The notes below the pieces were generated by a model. That model saw only the letters and a program-made list of their open reading frames with translations, did not search any database and was not told the DNA's origin. Made by a program: the position numbers and the translations under genes. Shown here in pieces: positions 1 through 13,054 of a stretch of 64,000 bases of DNA (positions within the stretch are counted from its first letter, which is position 1; each line of letters starts with the position of its first letter). Source of the stretch: Zhengitettix transpicula (taxonomy: Eukaryota; Arthropoda; Insecta; Orthoptera; Tetrigidae); the NCBI GenBank assembly GCA_037074705.1, contig CM073590.1, forward strand, positions 47,342,395-47,406,394. Direction: 5' to 3'.

Positions 1-860
1 AAAGATAATTATCGTTCGAAAACATAGCATTTCTTAAAATTTTAAAGAAAGGACAGGTACTGAATATTTGTTATTTCATATAATTTATTTATGTAGTTAT
101 CCACAAAGCACGTAAATTTACAAAAGTCTTTAAAATAGAAAAAAATTATAGTGAAAAGTGTGGTTTCATCTGTCGAAATAGAAAAGTGTCTTCATTATTA
201 GATCAGAAAGTTCTAAGAATCAATCTGGGAACAAAATCTTTGACGAAATTATCAGATGATCAAGATTGAACTTTTCAGATCATTGAGCTCATGATTCTGC
301 TCCGAACTTATTACTTATTAGTAAAAACCGAAAGCTATGATAAGATAAGATGCTTCAATTATAGGTTGGCAATTTCAAATTATTTTTAGCATTCCGAAAA
401 TATTAAATTATAAACAAATGAAAATAATATCTGTTTAACGTTTTTATCTCTCGAAAGATCTAAAGTGAATTATTCCAGAAAGGTGGGAAAGGATACCCCA
501 TTCATGTCGGAAATTGCTTGTAACCGGCTTTATATTGTATGTAAACTTATAGACGGCAACGAAAGACAAAATGTAAATTACGCTTAATTATGTGAAGGTG
601 TAATTAATATTTACAATTTAACATTCGAATTCTGAAATCGTAAATAATTTTCTCGCCGTAAAATAAATTAATCAAATCTACATTACAATATATAGCATAT
701 TGGACGGCACCCTGATTCAGTTATTATAAAGTTGTCTTTGCTGTATACGATAAGAAGTTTAGGTTCAAGGCCAATATAAAGTCAGATCTATTTCAGCATT
801 ATCATATCTTATATAATATTCGCTAATTTAACCTTACTTACGAGTATTTACGATACTGGA
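1..860. other. 5' flank of the CRYZ gene, no gene seen
   Basis: AT-rich sequence with no coding frame of note. It should contain the promoter and 5' UTR of the gene starting at 861. A TATAAAG string lies at 775-781, about 80 bp before the first ATG, with a weak initiator-like TCAGCA at 793-798. That spacing is shorter than usual for a TATA/initiator pair, so I do not call a promoter. Confidence 0.5.
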
Positions 861-1121
861 ATGTCCAGACTTCCTTGTATTATGAAAGCTATTCGATTGC
901 ACAAATTTGGGGGACCTGACGTATTACAGGTAGAAAATGTTGGTCTACCAGCTGTAGGAACAAAAGATGTGCTAATTCGAGTTAAATCATCAGGTATTAA
1001 TCCAGCTGATACTTACATTCGTAGTGGACAATATGCCTTCCTCCCTTCTCTTCCTGCAACATTAGGGAAAGATGTTGCAGGAATTGTAGAGGTAATAGGA
1101 CCTGATGTTAAAAAGTATCAG
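861..1121 (+). CDS. CRYZ: CRYZ exon 1
   Basis: Codes residues 1-87, from the ATG to CAG, and ends in phase 0 before a GTATGT donor at 1122. It holds the first part of the GroES-like catalytic domain: FGGPDVLQVENV, the VLIRVKSSGINPADTYIRSG segment that lines the quinone pocket in the family, and LGKDVAGIVE. Translation runs only 10 codons into the intron before a stop. Confidence 0.93.
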
Positions 1122-4100
1122 GTATGTATTTAAGATCAAACTACACATATTCTGTCATTTAACATAATACCTATTAGAATTAAATAACACTCTGATGTCA
1201 TTAAACAATACCACAATTTTGGAAAATATCTGTAGAATAATTTAAATTAAGTGTATCTTGCAAAATTTTTATTTGCTGTCTGCTGATATTGGTGGTATGG
1301 AAATGGCTGTAATTTAAATGAAAATCAGTGTAATTAATCTCTGATGATTTTCAAGTACATTTGTCAAATTACATTTTTTGCAATTATATATAACACTTGA
1401 GGAAAATGTGACTAGTTCAAATTAAATAAGACGTTTAGAGAGAGCAAAGTTGACTTACCCTGAAATCAACACTTGATCCAGCCAGAGACCTTTCTTTGTC
1501 AGGAAGGAAGGTCTGAACCTCGAGAAATTTGAAATATTTTCACTTCTTAGTCCGATTGAACCAACTGTTGATTTCAGGGTAAGTCGACTTCCTATCTAAA
1601 TGTGTTATTTAGTTTATGCTCATCATATATGATATAAGGATCTATGGAATATCATTTAATATTTATATTAATATTTGATTGTCATTAAGGATAGGCAAGT
1701 TTATTCATGTTGTAATTTTCCTTCTAGACAGGGGACAGAGTTTTTGCAACACTTCTAGACAAGAATGGGGGTTATGCAGAATATGCTGTTTGTCATGAAG
1801 ATGATGTATTTCATCTTTCAAAAAAATTATCGTTCAGTCAAGGAGCTAGTATTTATGTTCCTTACATTACTGCATACAGGGCCCTAGTTACAAAGTAAGA
1901 TTTTATGATGATATGATCTATTTCTTTTATATTTTTATTGTAACTTTGATTGATGGCTTTGTTATTGTGAGAAGGCCAAATTGAATAACTCATTTGTATA
2001 AGAAAGAGATAGAGAGGGCAGTTGACTTACCTTAAATCAACATGTGGTAAAGTCAGCAGAGACAAAATAAAATATTCAAATTTTTAAAAGTTTTTTATTT
2101 CATCCTTGCTTATGCCCTTTCTATCTTTCTTTTTTCAAATTAGTTATATATAATTAACTCATTTTGAGAAGCAAATTTAGAGAACGTATATATTAACGTT
2201 TGCTTAAACTAATCATACTAAAAATGAGATTCGTACAAACTTAAAATAGAGAAAAAAGGACTATCAGAATTTAAGTTAAGTTTTGATGTGGATTAGTATA
2301 TTTTTCTAACGGCAAATAACTTAGGACTCAAGTTATTCACTATTAGAAAAATATATACATATATATGATTAATATTGAATGAGTGATAAGGTCACAAGCT
2401 TACCTTAAATTAGATGCCTATCACTGAATTGGATAGAGAGAAGCATGTGAGTATCGGTCTAAGCCTCCTTCTGCAGGACAAAGAACTGGCCTTACGTTTA
2501 TGGACCAAACAGTATTATCCATTTAATTTATAGAAAGCATTTCTTAATAATAAGATAGATAGCCAAATAAGTATATACATAAATACCACACTACGTTTAT
2601 GGGATCCTTGACCCTTTCTTCAGGTGCTAAGAAGAGCCTAGAGTGACACAATTGCACTGGTCAGTTGACAAAAAACAAACATTTCGTCATGTTAAAAAAA
2701 TTGTTCAAATTTGTTTTGAGTGTTTTGAAAGTCTTAGTTATGTTCTTTAGTGTCCAAAATCACATCATTGTTAATTATGATTGGAATCTTTCAAAATTGT
2801 ACCTGCAATGATAAGCTGCAGATGAAGTTTTGCCAAACCATTTAAATTAATGTGATCATTTAAGTTATATTATCTGGTATTTCCACTATTATAAAACAAC
2901 CTTGATGATGGAAATACTTACATTACATTTATTTAAATTTAATAACAGCTGAAGTATTTACCAATCTGTTTTAATTATCATAATCATATAAGTAAAATTA
3001 TCTGGTATTTTTACAAATATAAAAGAACCTTGATGATAGAAGTATTTACTTTCAATTTATTTAAATTTAATAAACATTAATACGACATCTGTTTCCAGAC
3101 AAATTTAATATGTAATTGTTTCTCATATTATATATGTTGGAAACTAAGGTTGTATTAATGTTTATTATTTAAATCAGCCATTAAATTTGTATGTCTATCT
3201 TTATATGGATTGTTTAAATTTTATTGAATGGAATTCTGTGCTTTATTTTATTTATCACTTGTTCTCTGTACCATTTTATATTTTTTTATTGCCTATATAT
3301 TTTACTGTAAGCTAATTGTAATTGAAGTACTTCCCCCTGCCCTCTCTATATTGAATATGTTTCTTTGGCTGAACAGATCAAACACAGGCCCTTTAAACTT
3401 ATAAGATGATGTAAAATGGCTTTTATACTCTAGTCTATATATAATGATAATTAATTTTCAATGCTGATTTAATTCATGGTGTTCTAACAATTTATTTTCC
3501 TCTACAATACATATAGATGCCATGCCAAACCTGATGAAACTTTACTTGTTCATGGTGCAAGTGGAGCCGTGGGTTTAGCTGCAGTGCAACTTGGAAAAGT
3601 ACTTGGTAAGTTTTAATAACATAAAATTATTAGTTTATTACTCCAAAAATTAGAGTACTGTATATAGAATGTATTAGACTTATTTGTATTTTTATCAAAC
3701 ACTCAATGAGGAATATCTGTGAAAAGGGTAACAAATTCATGCATACAATTATTGAATTATAAATAACATGGTTACATAAGGAAAAATCAACACATTTAGA
3801 TAGGAAAGAGAGACAGTGGAGATGACTTACATAAAATCAACAGTTTGTCCAGTTGGGCTGAGGAGTGAAAATATTTCAAATTTTGGTAGGTCTGAGTCTC
3901 CTTCATCAGGAAGGAAGGTCTGAACTATATGCTGGCAAACTAAGGTGCAAGACAGCAACCATCCATACCCAACAAAGCCAACAACTCTGTCTTCCTTTCA
4001 ATGTCAAACAATGGAAAATACATACATGCATACATACACATTAGAGTGGAAGTTAAAATGTAAATAAATGAGAATTGGAAAATGATTAAACAGACCATTA

Positions 4101-7100
4101 TAATAATAATCAAGATAATAATAATAATTATAATAATATTCAACATAATATAATATTATAACTACTGCAACTATAATAAGAATATTAGAGGATTCTGAGT
4201 GCAGGACTTTGCATAGACTCTAAGATATGCTGGAAGGAGAGTTACCAAAGGCGGAATAAGGCTTTAAGGAGGGTCAGTGTGAAGCATTGTTTAAAATTGT
4301 TGGAGTTATGACTTTGGACATGAGCTGCTAATGAAAATTTGGTTTTGAATAGTTTGATAGTGCTGTGGTGGTTAGCAATGTGTTCAGGGAGGGGTCGTTT
4401 GGTTTGGCCGATATAGAAAGTGGGGCAGAGTTTGTAATTAATTTGGTAGATGATGTGGGAAGAGAGGCTTTGTAAGTGGCTATTTGCGGAGGACTGTAGT
4501 GGGCTGGAGGATGGGGCAGACATGACACCTATTCCTACTGAAGGTTGGAAATTTGGCTTTAGTAAGGGAGTTTCAGGGTGAGACCTGCAAGGGTGGATAT
4601 TACAGAGGTTGGGAGGGCGCCTGAAGGCAACCCTTGGGAAAGTGGGGAATCTTGGCCCAACGTTTGAGAGAGTTAAGGCGTTGCATACTGAGCAGAATAC
4701 GTGGGTTCAAGTCCTTCCGGGACCAAATATATTCAGTCTTTCTTTCTTCTTCCTTAATTCCTTCTCCATGCTTTTCTTTGTGCACAATTCTACACCCGAG
4801 CATTTGCTTTCACATAAAGCATATCTCCACCTTTCCCCTATTTATTTATATCTTTCCTCATATATATATTGTAATGCCAAATTAAACAGTACATTAATTG
4901 ATTTTAATATAATTAAATTGTTAGTGGCACGAATGCGTAAAGGCAACAATGAAGGCGGGTTTTTCCTTTGTTCAACAATGGAGAACGTGTGCGCTTAAAC
5001 TCAGTATGCACTTGGAGAGCCAGTGGAATCGGTGATTGAAAGGTGAAGGAGTCAAAATTCTGCATACGAGAGATGAAACTGTTAAAAGTCGACGGGGAGA
5101 TAATATAGTTCAGTTCACCTAGAGCAACGAACAGTAAAGTTTGCAGATATAAAGTACGAATGGTGAGATCCTGTATTTCTACATGAAAGCAAGCATATAT
5201 TTTAAGGAGAGATTTATTTAATAATTTGCTCACGGTGAAGCAAATGGTTGCTCAACGCTGAATGAACAATTATCGCATAGAGGGGAACAAGAACCACTAG
5301 CAGACAAAAGGGGGCGGCTCATCCGAGGTTCCAAATAGCAGAGGACGAGTATTTTAATCATGTGTATTAAAATTTTCAATGAAGTGTAGAGTCTGTGTAA
5401 AAATGGCCTTTTAGTCTGGTTGTTTTCAAGATACAAGAGAGAGATCTGATACCAGACAGACGGTCCGTGAGTAACAATACTTTGATATAAATTTCTAAAC
5501 GATAATTAAAAAGGTATAGTCAGATTTCGTTCAGTTTTCTTTTCACTTATTTTCATATTGTTTTAGGTTAACTTTTTATATTTGAATTGTTAATTGACAG
5601 GTTATATATTGATTTTGTTCTAATTATCAAACCCAGTTATGGCCCCGAGATAAGAGATTTGACGAATTTGATTGTAGTGATATAAGAACTGTATGTTCAA
5701 AAATGCCACGAATTAATAAATGAAAATTAAAGTAAATGTTGTTAATTATTCCTATGATTTAAGACCACCCTTTTTAATCATTATAGATTCGACGTATTCA
5801 ATGTTTTAATTATAATAAATGTTGTTAATTGATTCATTTAATTTAAACCCTATCAAGGTGTTTATTACATTTACGGCTTCACGAACGTGGGGCAAATTAA
5901 TCATTAATTTGTGGTTATTACAATATATATATATATATATATATAGTGCGCAGCCGGCCGGTGCACAGAATGGTGTTACACCCCTTCCTGAAGAAGGAAG
6001 CTGAGAGCCTCCGAAAATTTGAAGAAATAACTTCAGTTCCTTATGGTGACACCGCACTTCACTTTCAGGTAAGCCACAACCTATCTCTCTGTCCTTTCCA
6101 TACCAATATTGCAATTATATATATATATATCTGAACTGTATGCCGGCTGGGCATGAATTCATGCCTAAACCAGGCTGGACCAACTATTGATTTCAGGTAA
6201 GTCAGCATTGCTCTCTTTCCTATCTGAATGTATAATTTAATTTGACCTCATCACGATTTCCTTAAGTGTTTTATATGTATTGTAATAAGCATCAAAGTTT
6301 GTAATAATATAAGATTCAGAATTGTTCTATTATAAGTTTAATACATAAGATAATGGCCATATAATTGAAAGAATATTTTTGAACAGTCAGTGTGTCAGAG
6401 CATTCCCAGCTGTTTTTTGTTGTGTTTTGTGTATGTATTTTGATGGTCAGTGCCACAAACACAAGATGGATAGTTTGTAGCATTATTGTGAGAGGGAGGG
6501 GGTTAAATTGGTCAGTAAAAATGGTCAGTCTGTCGAAGTTTTTTGAGGAGGAGATAGGTCTCCATGGGATGAGGTCGTCCGAAGTTGGACCAGTAATGTT
6601 AAAGTTTTGGAGAAAGTAAAACTATAAGATATTAAAGAATGGATGTGTAATGAAATTATTAGTCTGTTTGTTGTCGCTGGAGAAGAAAATTGTGTTGGGT
6701 GAGGTCATCTGGAGTCAGTCAAGTAGTATTGAAAGGAAACATTAATTGGCGAAATTTGAATGAGCTGAGAGATTTGAGTGACAGATAAAGTTAATTTTTT
6801 GGTTGTTTTAACTGAATATTTAATAGACTGGCGACGTCTGGCATAATATCTTGTGATCTTACAATTATTTTGATCACTATTATACTGACTGATTTTCCTG
6901 GTAAAATTATCATGGCAATCATAATAAAACTGATTTGAGGTGACAAGCAGAATCCAATTGTCTGGTACTCTAAAGAAATTTAGTTGTTAATAAATTTTTT
7001 GTGGTTGAGAACCAGGTTCAGATTTCTCGATTTATTAATAATTTATACTGGGAAAGCTTACATTCATAAATTTAGTTGTGTGTGTAGTGAAAATGTGTTT

Positions 7101-10100
7101 GCAATAAAACTGCCTATTTTCAAAGTTAAAAGTTTTCATTTGTTTTAAATTTGTTTTACCAACAAATTTTATTTTATTTTGTTTTTGATTGTATTTTTGG
7201 GTATTTTAAAGTATAACATTTTGTAATATCATCTGAATAACCATTCTGTGCACCTTCCTGAATAAGGAGGCTGAGAGCCTCCAAAAGCTTGAAGAACAAC
7301 CTTTGGTCCCCTATTGCTACACCGTAAATCACGTAAGCCAGAAGCTATCTTTCATTCCTTTCCATACCACTATCACAATTATTTTTGACAATGTCATATC
7401 CTTACTACTGCTACTACTAATATATATATATATATATATATATATAAACACATATATATATATACATTCAAACTTGGATAGTGAGGAAGGATAGAAATAA
7501 ATAGGAGAAATAGGAGGGTTGCGCTTTATGTGAATTCATATGCTCGGGCAAAGAATTACGCACATAGAAAAGCATATGTTCAAAGCAGAGAGAAGGATGG
7601 AAGAAGAAGGAAAGACTGAAAATATTTGACCCAGGCGGGACTTGAACCCACGTATTCTGCTTAGTACACAGACGCCTTAACCATCTCGGCCACCGGGTCA
7701 AGTTCCTGACCAGGCAAATATAGACATTCTTATTGTGGACAATTAATAGTTTTAGTGGAGGAATGGATAGAGTAGAGCGAATGAAGTATTAGGAGCTTCC
7801 ATTAAGGAATAAATACAATATTAGGAGAATCCATTAAGGAACTAATTCACATTCAAACTTGGATAGTGAGGAAGGATAGAAATAAATAGGAGAAATAGGA
7901 GGATTGCGCTTTATGTGAATTCATAGGCTCGGGCGAAGAATTACGCACATAGAAAAGCATATGTTCAAAGCAGAGAGAAGGATGGAAGAAGAAGGAAAGA
8001 CTGAAAATATTTGACCCAGGCGGGACTTGAACCCATGTATTCTGCTTAGTACACAGACGCCTTAACCATCTCGGCCACCGGGTCAAGTTCAACAATATAT
8101 ATATTGTGGTAAACACAAATAAAACTTACAATTTTTATATGTTCGGGTGTCAATTTGTGGTACTAAATTACTATTATTTTTTAAACATTGGGCACAGATT
8201 TGTAATAAATACAAATAATTGACAGTTAAGCCCCACTTTGGAGCGTCAATTTGTGATAATTTCTTAAATTTTATAATGATTGGATGCTTTAGTAAGAACT
8301 CAAGATTTTAAAATAGTTAAACAAATTAATTTATTACCACACAAACAATTGAATTTACACAAGTTATCAAGTGAATTACTTGTTAAACAATTTTACAATG
8401 CAATAAAAAAACACATACAATAACCAAATTCGAATTCTGAAATATGATGATTATAACTTTACTTAAAAGTTTACAAATATGAATGCTGTGAAATATTAAC
8501 TTACAATCTCTGGTAATCCATGAAATTCAAGTTGTGCACACACTTTACACTGAATACTTTTTTCAGTACAACTAAACACATTGTTCAAGTAACAGCAGAC
8601 TCACTACCCGACTTTCTTCTCACGACGATGACTTATTTTTATCTTGGCCACCTAACTTGGCGCAATGTCCATTAAGATCACCACCGACAAACTCTCCTGA
8701 CAGACTCCTCCTCACAACGACCGCCTCTGCTCTCTTTCACAATGAACACTTATTTATTTTGGCCACTTACATCGGCCCGATCCGCCCCGAGGACGACCAC
8801 TGACAAACGCTGCTAACAGATGCCCTCTCTTTCTTCTTAAGACGACTTATATCTCTTTCTTTTGCACACCTCAACATGAATCTGAGTGCACTTTTCACAC
8901 TTTTTCCCACTCCCCACAGAGTTCAGGCACACTTTTCCCCACACCCTCGTCTAATTTGCCATCTGCCTCTCCATTACCTAGTCCTTGTGTACAACCTGTG
9001 TGCCTTCTGCCACTGATAATGTGAATCCAACTATTCGTTTATTAATTAATGATTTCTTTTTAATTACCACAATATATTGTAATACTAATTAAGAAGGCCA
9101 TTAATTATTTAAATTACAATGTTTGTGTATCGGTATTAATCCCAAAGGATGGAGTGACAGCGGGCTCTTATTGAAGTTAAATTAGGGAGTCCATGAATTG
9201 TTTAAAATTGCAATGTTTTGTTTAGATGTACTGATATCAGAGAACGACAGCGGCTGCTGGCTTTTATTGATGTTGAAGTAGGGAGACCAAGAATGGTTTA
9301 AAATTACAATGTTTTGTTTATCAGCAGAAATCTCAAAGGACAGAGTGACAGTGGCTTTTGTTGATATTCAATTATGGAGTCCATGAATTGTTTACTTGTA
9401 ATATGTGGAGTGACAGCGGCACTGGAGCTCAAAGGATGGAGTCAGACCGTGGGAATGGCGAGCATGGGAAAGCCAAGAATTAGTGTTGTCTGGCGAGAGA
9501 GAAGGATGTGGACGGAGTGTTATTTTGTGTCTGGTTGGCAAAGGAGGTGGTTGGTGAAAGGCTGGCGAGGAAGTTGGATGCCTGAGCTTGAGGGAGAAAG
9601 ATGTGGATGGTGATTTAGTTGAATAAAGCATTGTAAAGAGTCTATCTGCATAGTCAGATTTAGAAAGAAACATTATGGTGCGACTCAATGGTTTGGCGAA
9701 TTCTGCAGCAGATAAAATAACTCTGCTATTTTGTTGTATGTACATTTTGGGTGTTTGGAGATAATACTGACTAAATTGACTAGTGGCCATGGGCGAAACA
9801 GCAATGGTCCGTACGAGGAGTCTGGAGTTCCGAGAGGATTAATGTGTTTATGTTGGTGAAAGTGAATGTGCAATTTATGCACAGAATGGCCTTTTTAGTG
9901 AAGTGTTTGCCAGGTTTGGAAATCATTAAGTAGGGTTCCAAAAGGACAATTGTAAGTAACAAAGAAAATAATAAATATTTGTAAACGATAAATTAAAGGT
10001 AATGAGTCAGATTTCGTTTATAGTTTATTTTATTCCATATTCAGTGAGTTTCAAATTGTTTAAATTGTAAATTCTTTAAATTGTAATCTTGAATTTTTTC

Positions 10101-11923
10101 TTACTATCAAACCCAGTAAAGATCCTGAGATTAAGAGTAATTAGATTTTGTTTGTAAAAAATAAAATTTGTAACTTTGAAGAATAAATTTGTTTAAATAA
10201 TAATTAATAATTTTTTTAATTAAAGCCCATCTTGTAGATTATTAAGTTATTTAGTCCACAACGTGGGAAAATTAAATTTTTTATTAAATATTAAGTTGTT
10301 CATTATATTTTGATGACTACAATGTGTTGACAAGATATTATTTAATTTTTTTTAAATGTAATATTTTTTTAATTATTACTATATATTATATAACCAAATA
10401 ATGTGTCTCCTCCTATCTTTGCCCACCGTTGTGCTAGCCAAAATGTAATAACCACATAAATGGCGTCGAAATAAAAAGAATAATTTTTATGATCAACAAA
10501 CAAATTTATTAAACTTCAACCAAAATTACAATTGAATTTGATATTTTAACATTATAATAAAAACTCTTGCTCTCATGGGTCTCTACTGGGTTTGACAACG
10601 GACAGAATCGAACTATTAAAAAGACCCAACATTTATGTTTTAAATTAAACAAAAGTATCTACTAAATTTATTAATGAACTTAACCTATAGATTGCTTCTA
10701 ACTTTATTATCAAAAGAAGAGAACGACATCTGACTGTTATCCTTTAATAACGTTTACATCTGTTAATATTATGCATTCCAACTTACGGTTTTTTAGGTTT
10801 ACTTCGACTCGTTCTTTAGACACGCACTTTATAGCCTTGACATTCACTCACTGACTCTAACACAATATCACTGGTTCGCCGATATCTGGTTCTCCATACC
10901 CAGTGAAATATCCCAGGTGTTCGCCGTGACACTCCTTGACATAGTTCGCTGCATCCAGGTCGCCTACCATCGAAGACAGGTCAAATTCTCCTACTCATAC
11001 AGATAGAGCTTCTGTATGTTAAAAATGTTTATAGCTGTTATAGTTTTGCTGACTGACTCTGACTCTTCGATGCGTCCTGCACCTCTCTCCCACGCTAACT
11101 GTTAACTGTCGAGGTTCACCAAACCCCTCTCCTACGCTGACTCTCGCTGACTGTCTCTCGTTCCTCTCCCGCGCTAGCTCCAACTGTCCACACAATAGGT
11201 TATTTCCCCTATATATACCACCAGCCTCCTTGTTTTTCTCTTGATGCAAAATTCTGTCGCAACGGCGCGGTGACAGAATCCCATTACCGAAATTTACGTC
11301 CCGGCCGCTGGAGTCCTTTAGCCGGCTGCTCTCTTTTGTCCGAAACCCGACAATCGCGACAGGTCAAATTTGTCTTTGGACCTCTCCTCTCACAAGTGCG
11401 TGATACTAATTTCTCCAGATCCTAAGTCAACAAGTGCCTGAACCCTTACACCCACTGACTCTCATTGCAGCTGTAGTGATTTCGCCTCCGCAATTACTCA
11501 GGACTTGTCGGCCTCACCCGACTCACACAAAATTCTTTCTTACAAGTCCCAAGCAAATACGCCACTTGTCAGGTCATTCGTCAGAGACAATAGCCTGCTC
11601 TAACATAACCACTTTGGGACCATCTTCTCGCCCACGTTCTGCGTTACGGATTCGCCACAGATCCCCAAATCAATAAGTTACTGGACCCGCAATCACTCTT
11701 TAGACCTAATTGCCGCTCGGTCACACTGTCCCTACAAATTACGGCTTCCGCTCTGGCGACCACCAGCACTCATCCTAGACAAATGTCTTACCGCTCCGTC
11801 TTGTCACCTCGTGACAGGACCCGCGGTTACTTTTCCCTCGCATTCTCTTTACGACATGTGCGCTGTTTTTAAGCCAATGCATTATATTATGCATTACATT
11901 ACAATGCATCCTCTTAATGCATT

Positions 11924-11962
<39 letters not shown>

Positions 11963-12969
11963 AAATACTAATTAGAGGCCAGTAATGATTTTAATAATTG
12001 GATTGTTAGCGGTACCAATTCTTAAAAGACGACAATAGGTAGGCTACCTTTGTCGTGAGCCACTAGCACTATCTGAAAGTAGTTGGTCGGTTGTTGAGGT
12101 TGCGTGAGGAAATCAGAATCTGGGAGCAGAGAACAAACAGTGAGACCAGAGTATAAATCCAACCGAGAAAGTTACAAGTTTTTTTTAGAATTCAAGTATA
12201 AAGTTTGGACAGTGAGATACTTTGTAGAAAAACTGCAAAGAGTAATCAAATAATTAGTGTCACATTAAGATTTCAACGTGTACTGCGACCATCATCAATC
12301 TCCACATAAAGACAATGTGTAAGAATAGGTCTGACTAATGATCCGGAGGTTCCAGCAGATCCAGGTCCTGGAGGAAAATTCGATAACTACAACCGTGTGT
12401 TTGACAATCATTGTAGAGTCAGTGTTTTTATGGCCTATTAGCATAAGTAGTGAGCTCGAGCCCAGGAATCTAAGTCTGGTACCAGCCGAACATTTTGTAA
12501 GTAGAAACCAAGTTAATTAAGTTTGTAAACAATAGTTAAAGCTATTCGTCAGATTTCGTTTTGGTTTTGATTGTTAATTTCTTAATTTACAAATTCTATG
12601 ATTGTGTAACGTAAATACAAAAGTTGTTCTTTACTTATTAAGCCCAGGTAAATGACCCTGAAAGAAGAGTTATCAAATTTCTAAACATTGAAACTTTAAA
12701 TGTATTTAACCTCAGAGAAAATGTTATAAATTTCTATTAAATAAAATAAATGGTATTGTAAAGTTTAAAGTAGTAATTATTTCTCGATCCTTCCTGTTAA
12801 AATAAAATAAATTGTTTCAGAACGAACTATCAATTTAATAAATCTGCAAATCAATTGTTTAAATAGTAATTAAAATTTGTTTAATTAATATCCATTTAAA
12901 GCATTACATTTTTGGCTTCCACAATGTGGAGCAATGAAATTGTTAATTAATAATTCATTTTTAATAATT

Positions 12970-13054
<85 letters not shown>

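Noticed and set aside
775..798. TATA box and initiator for CRYZ
   Set aside because: A TATAAAG string is present but the spacing to the initiator-like hexamer is too short and the region is very AT-rich, so a chance match is likely.
7628..7699. Possible Ser/Leu-type tRNA gene on the minus strand
   Set aside because: The head folds only roughly like a tRNA and is attached to a conserved tail of about 160 bp that recurs in three copies, so it is a SINE head.
7468..8116. Open minus frames of 77 and 87 codons with the same protein start
   Set aside because: They run through the two SINE copies and exist only because the SINE is open in that frame.
9374..9962. Frames of 60-132 codons on both strands
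   Set aside because: They lie inside LTR-like copy 2, overlap each other and show no domain.
11019..11676. Frames in GC-richer sequence, possible gene
   Set aside because: Inside LTR-like copy 4; composition differs but no protein motif and no splice structure could be supported.
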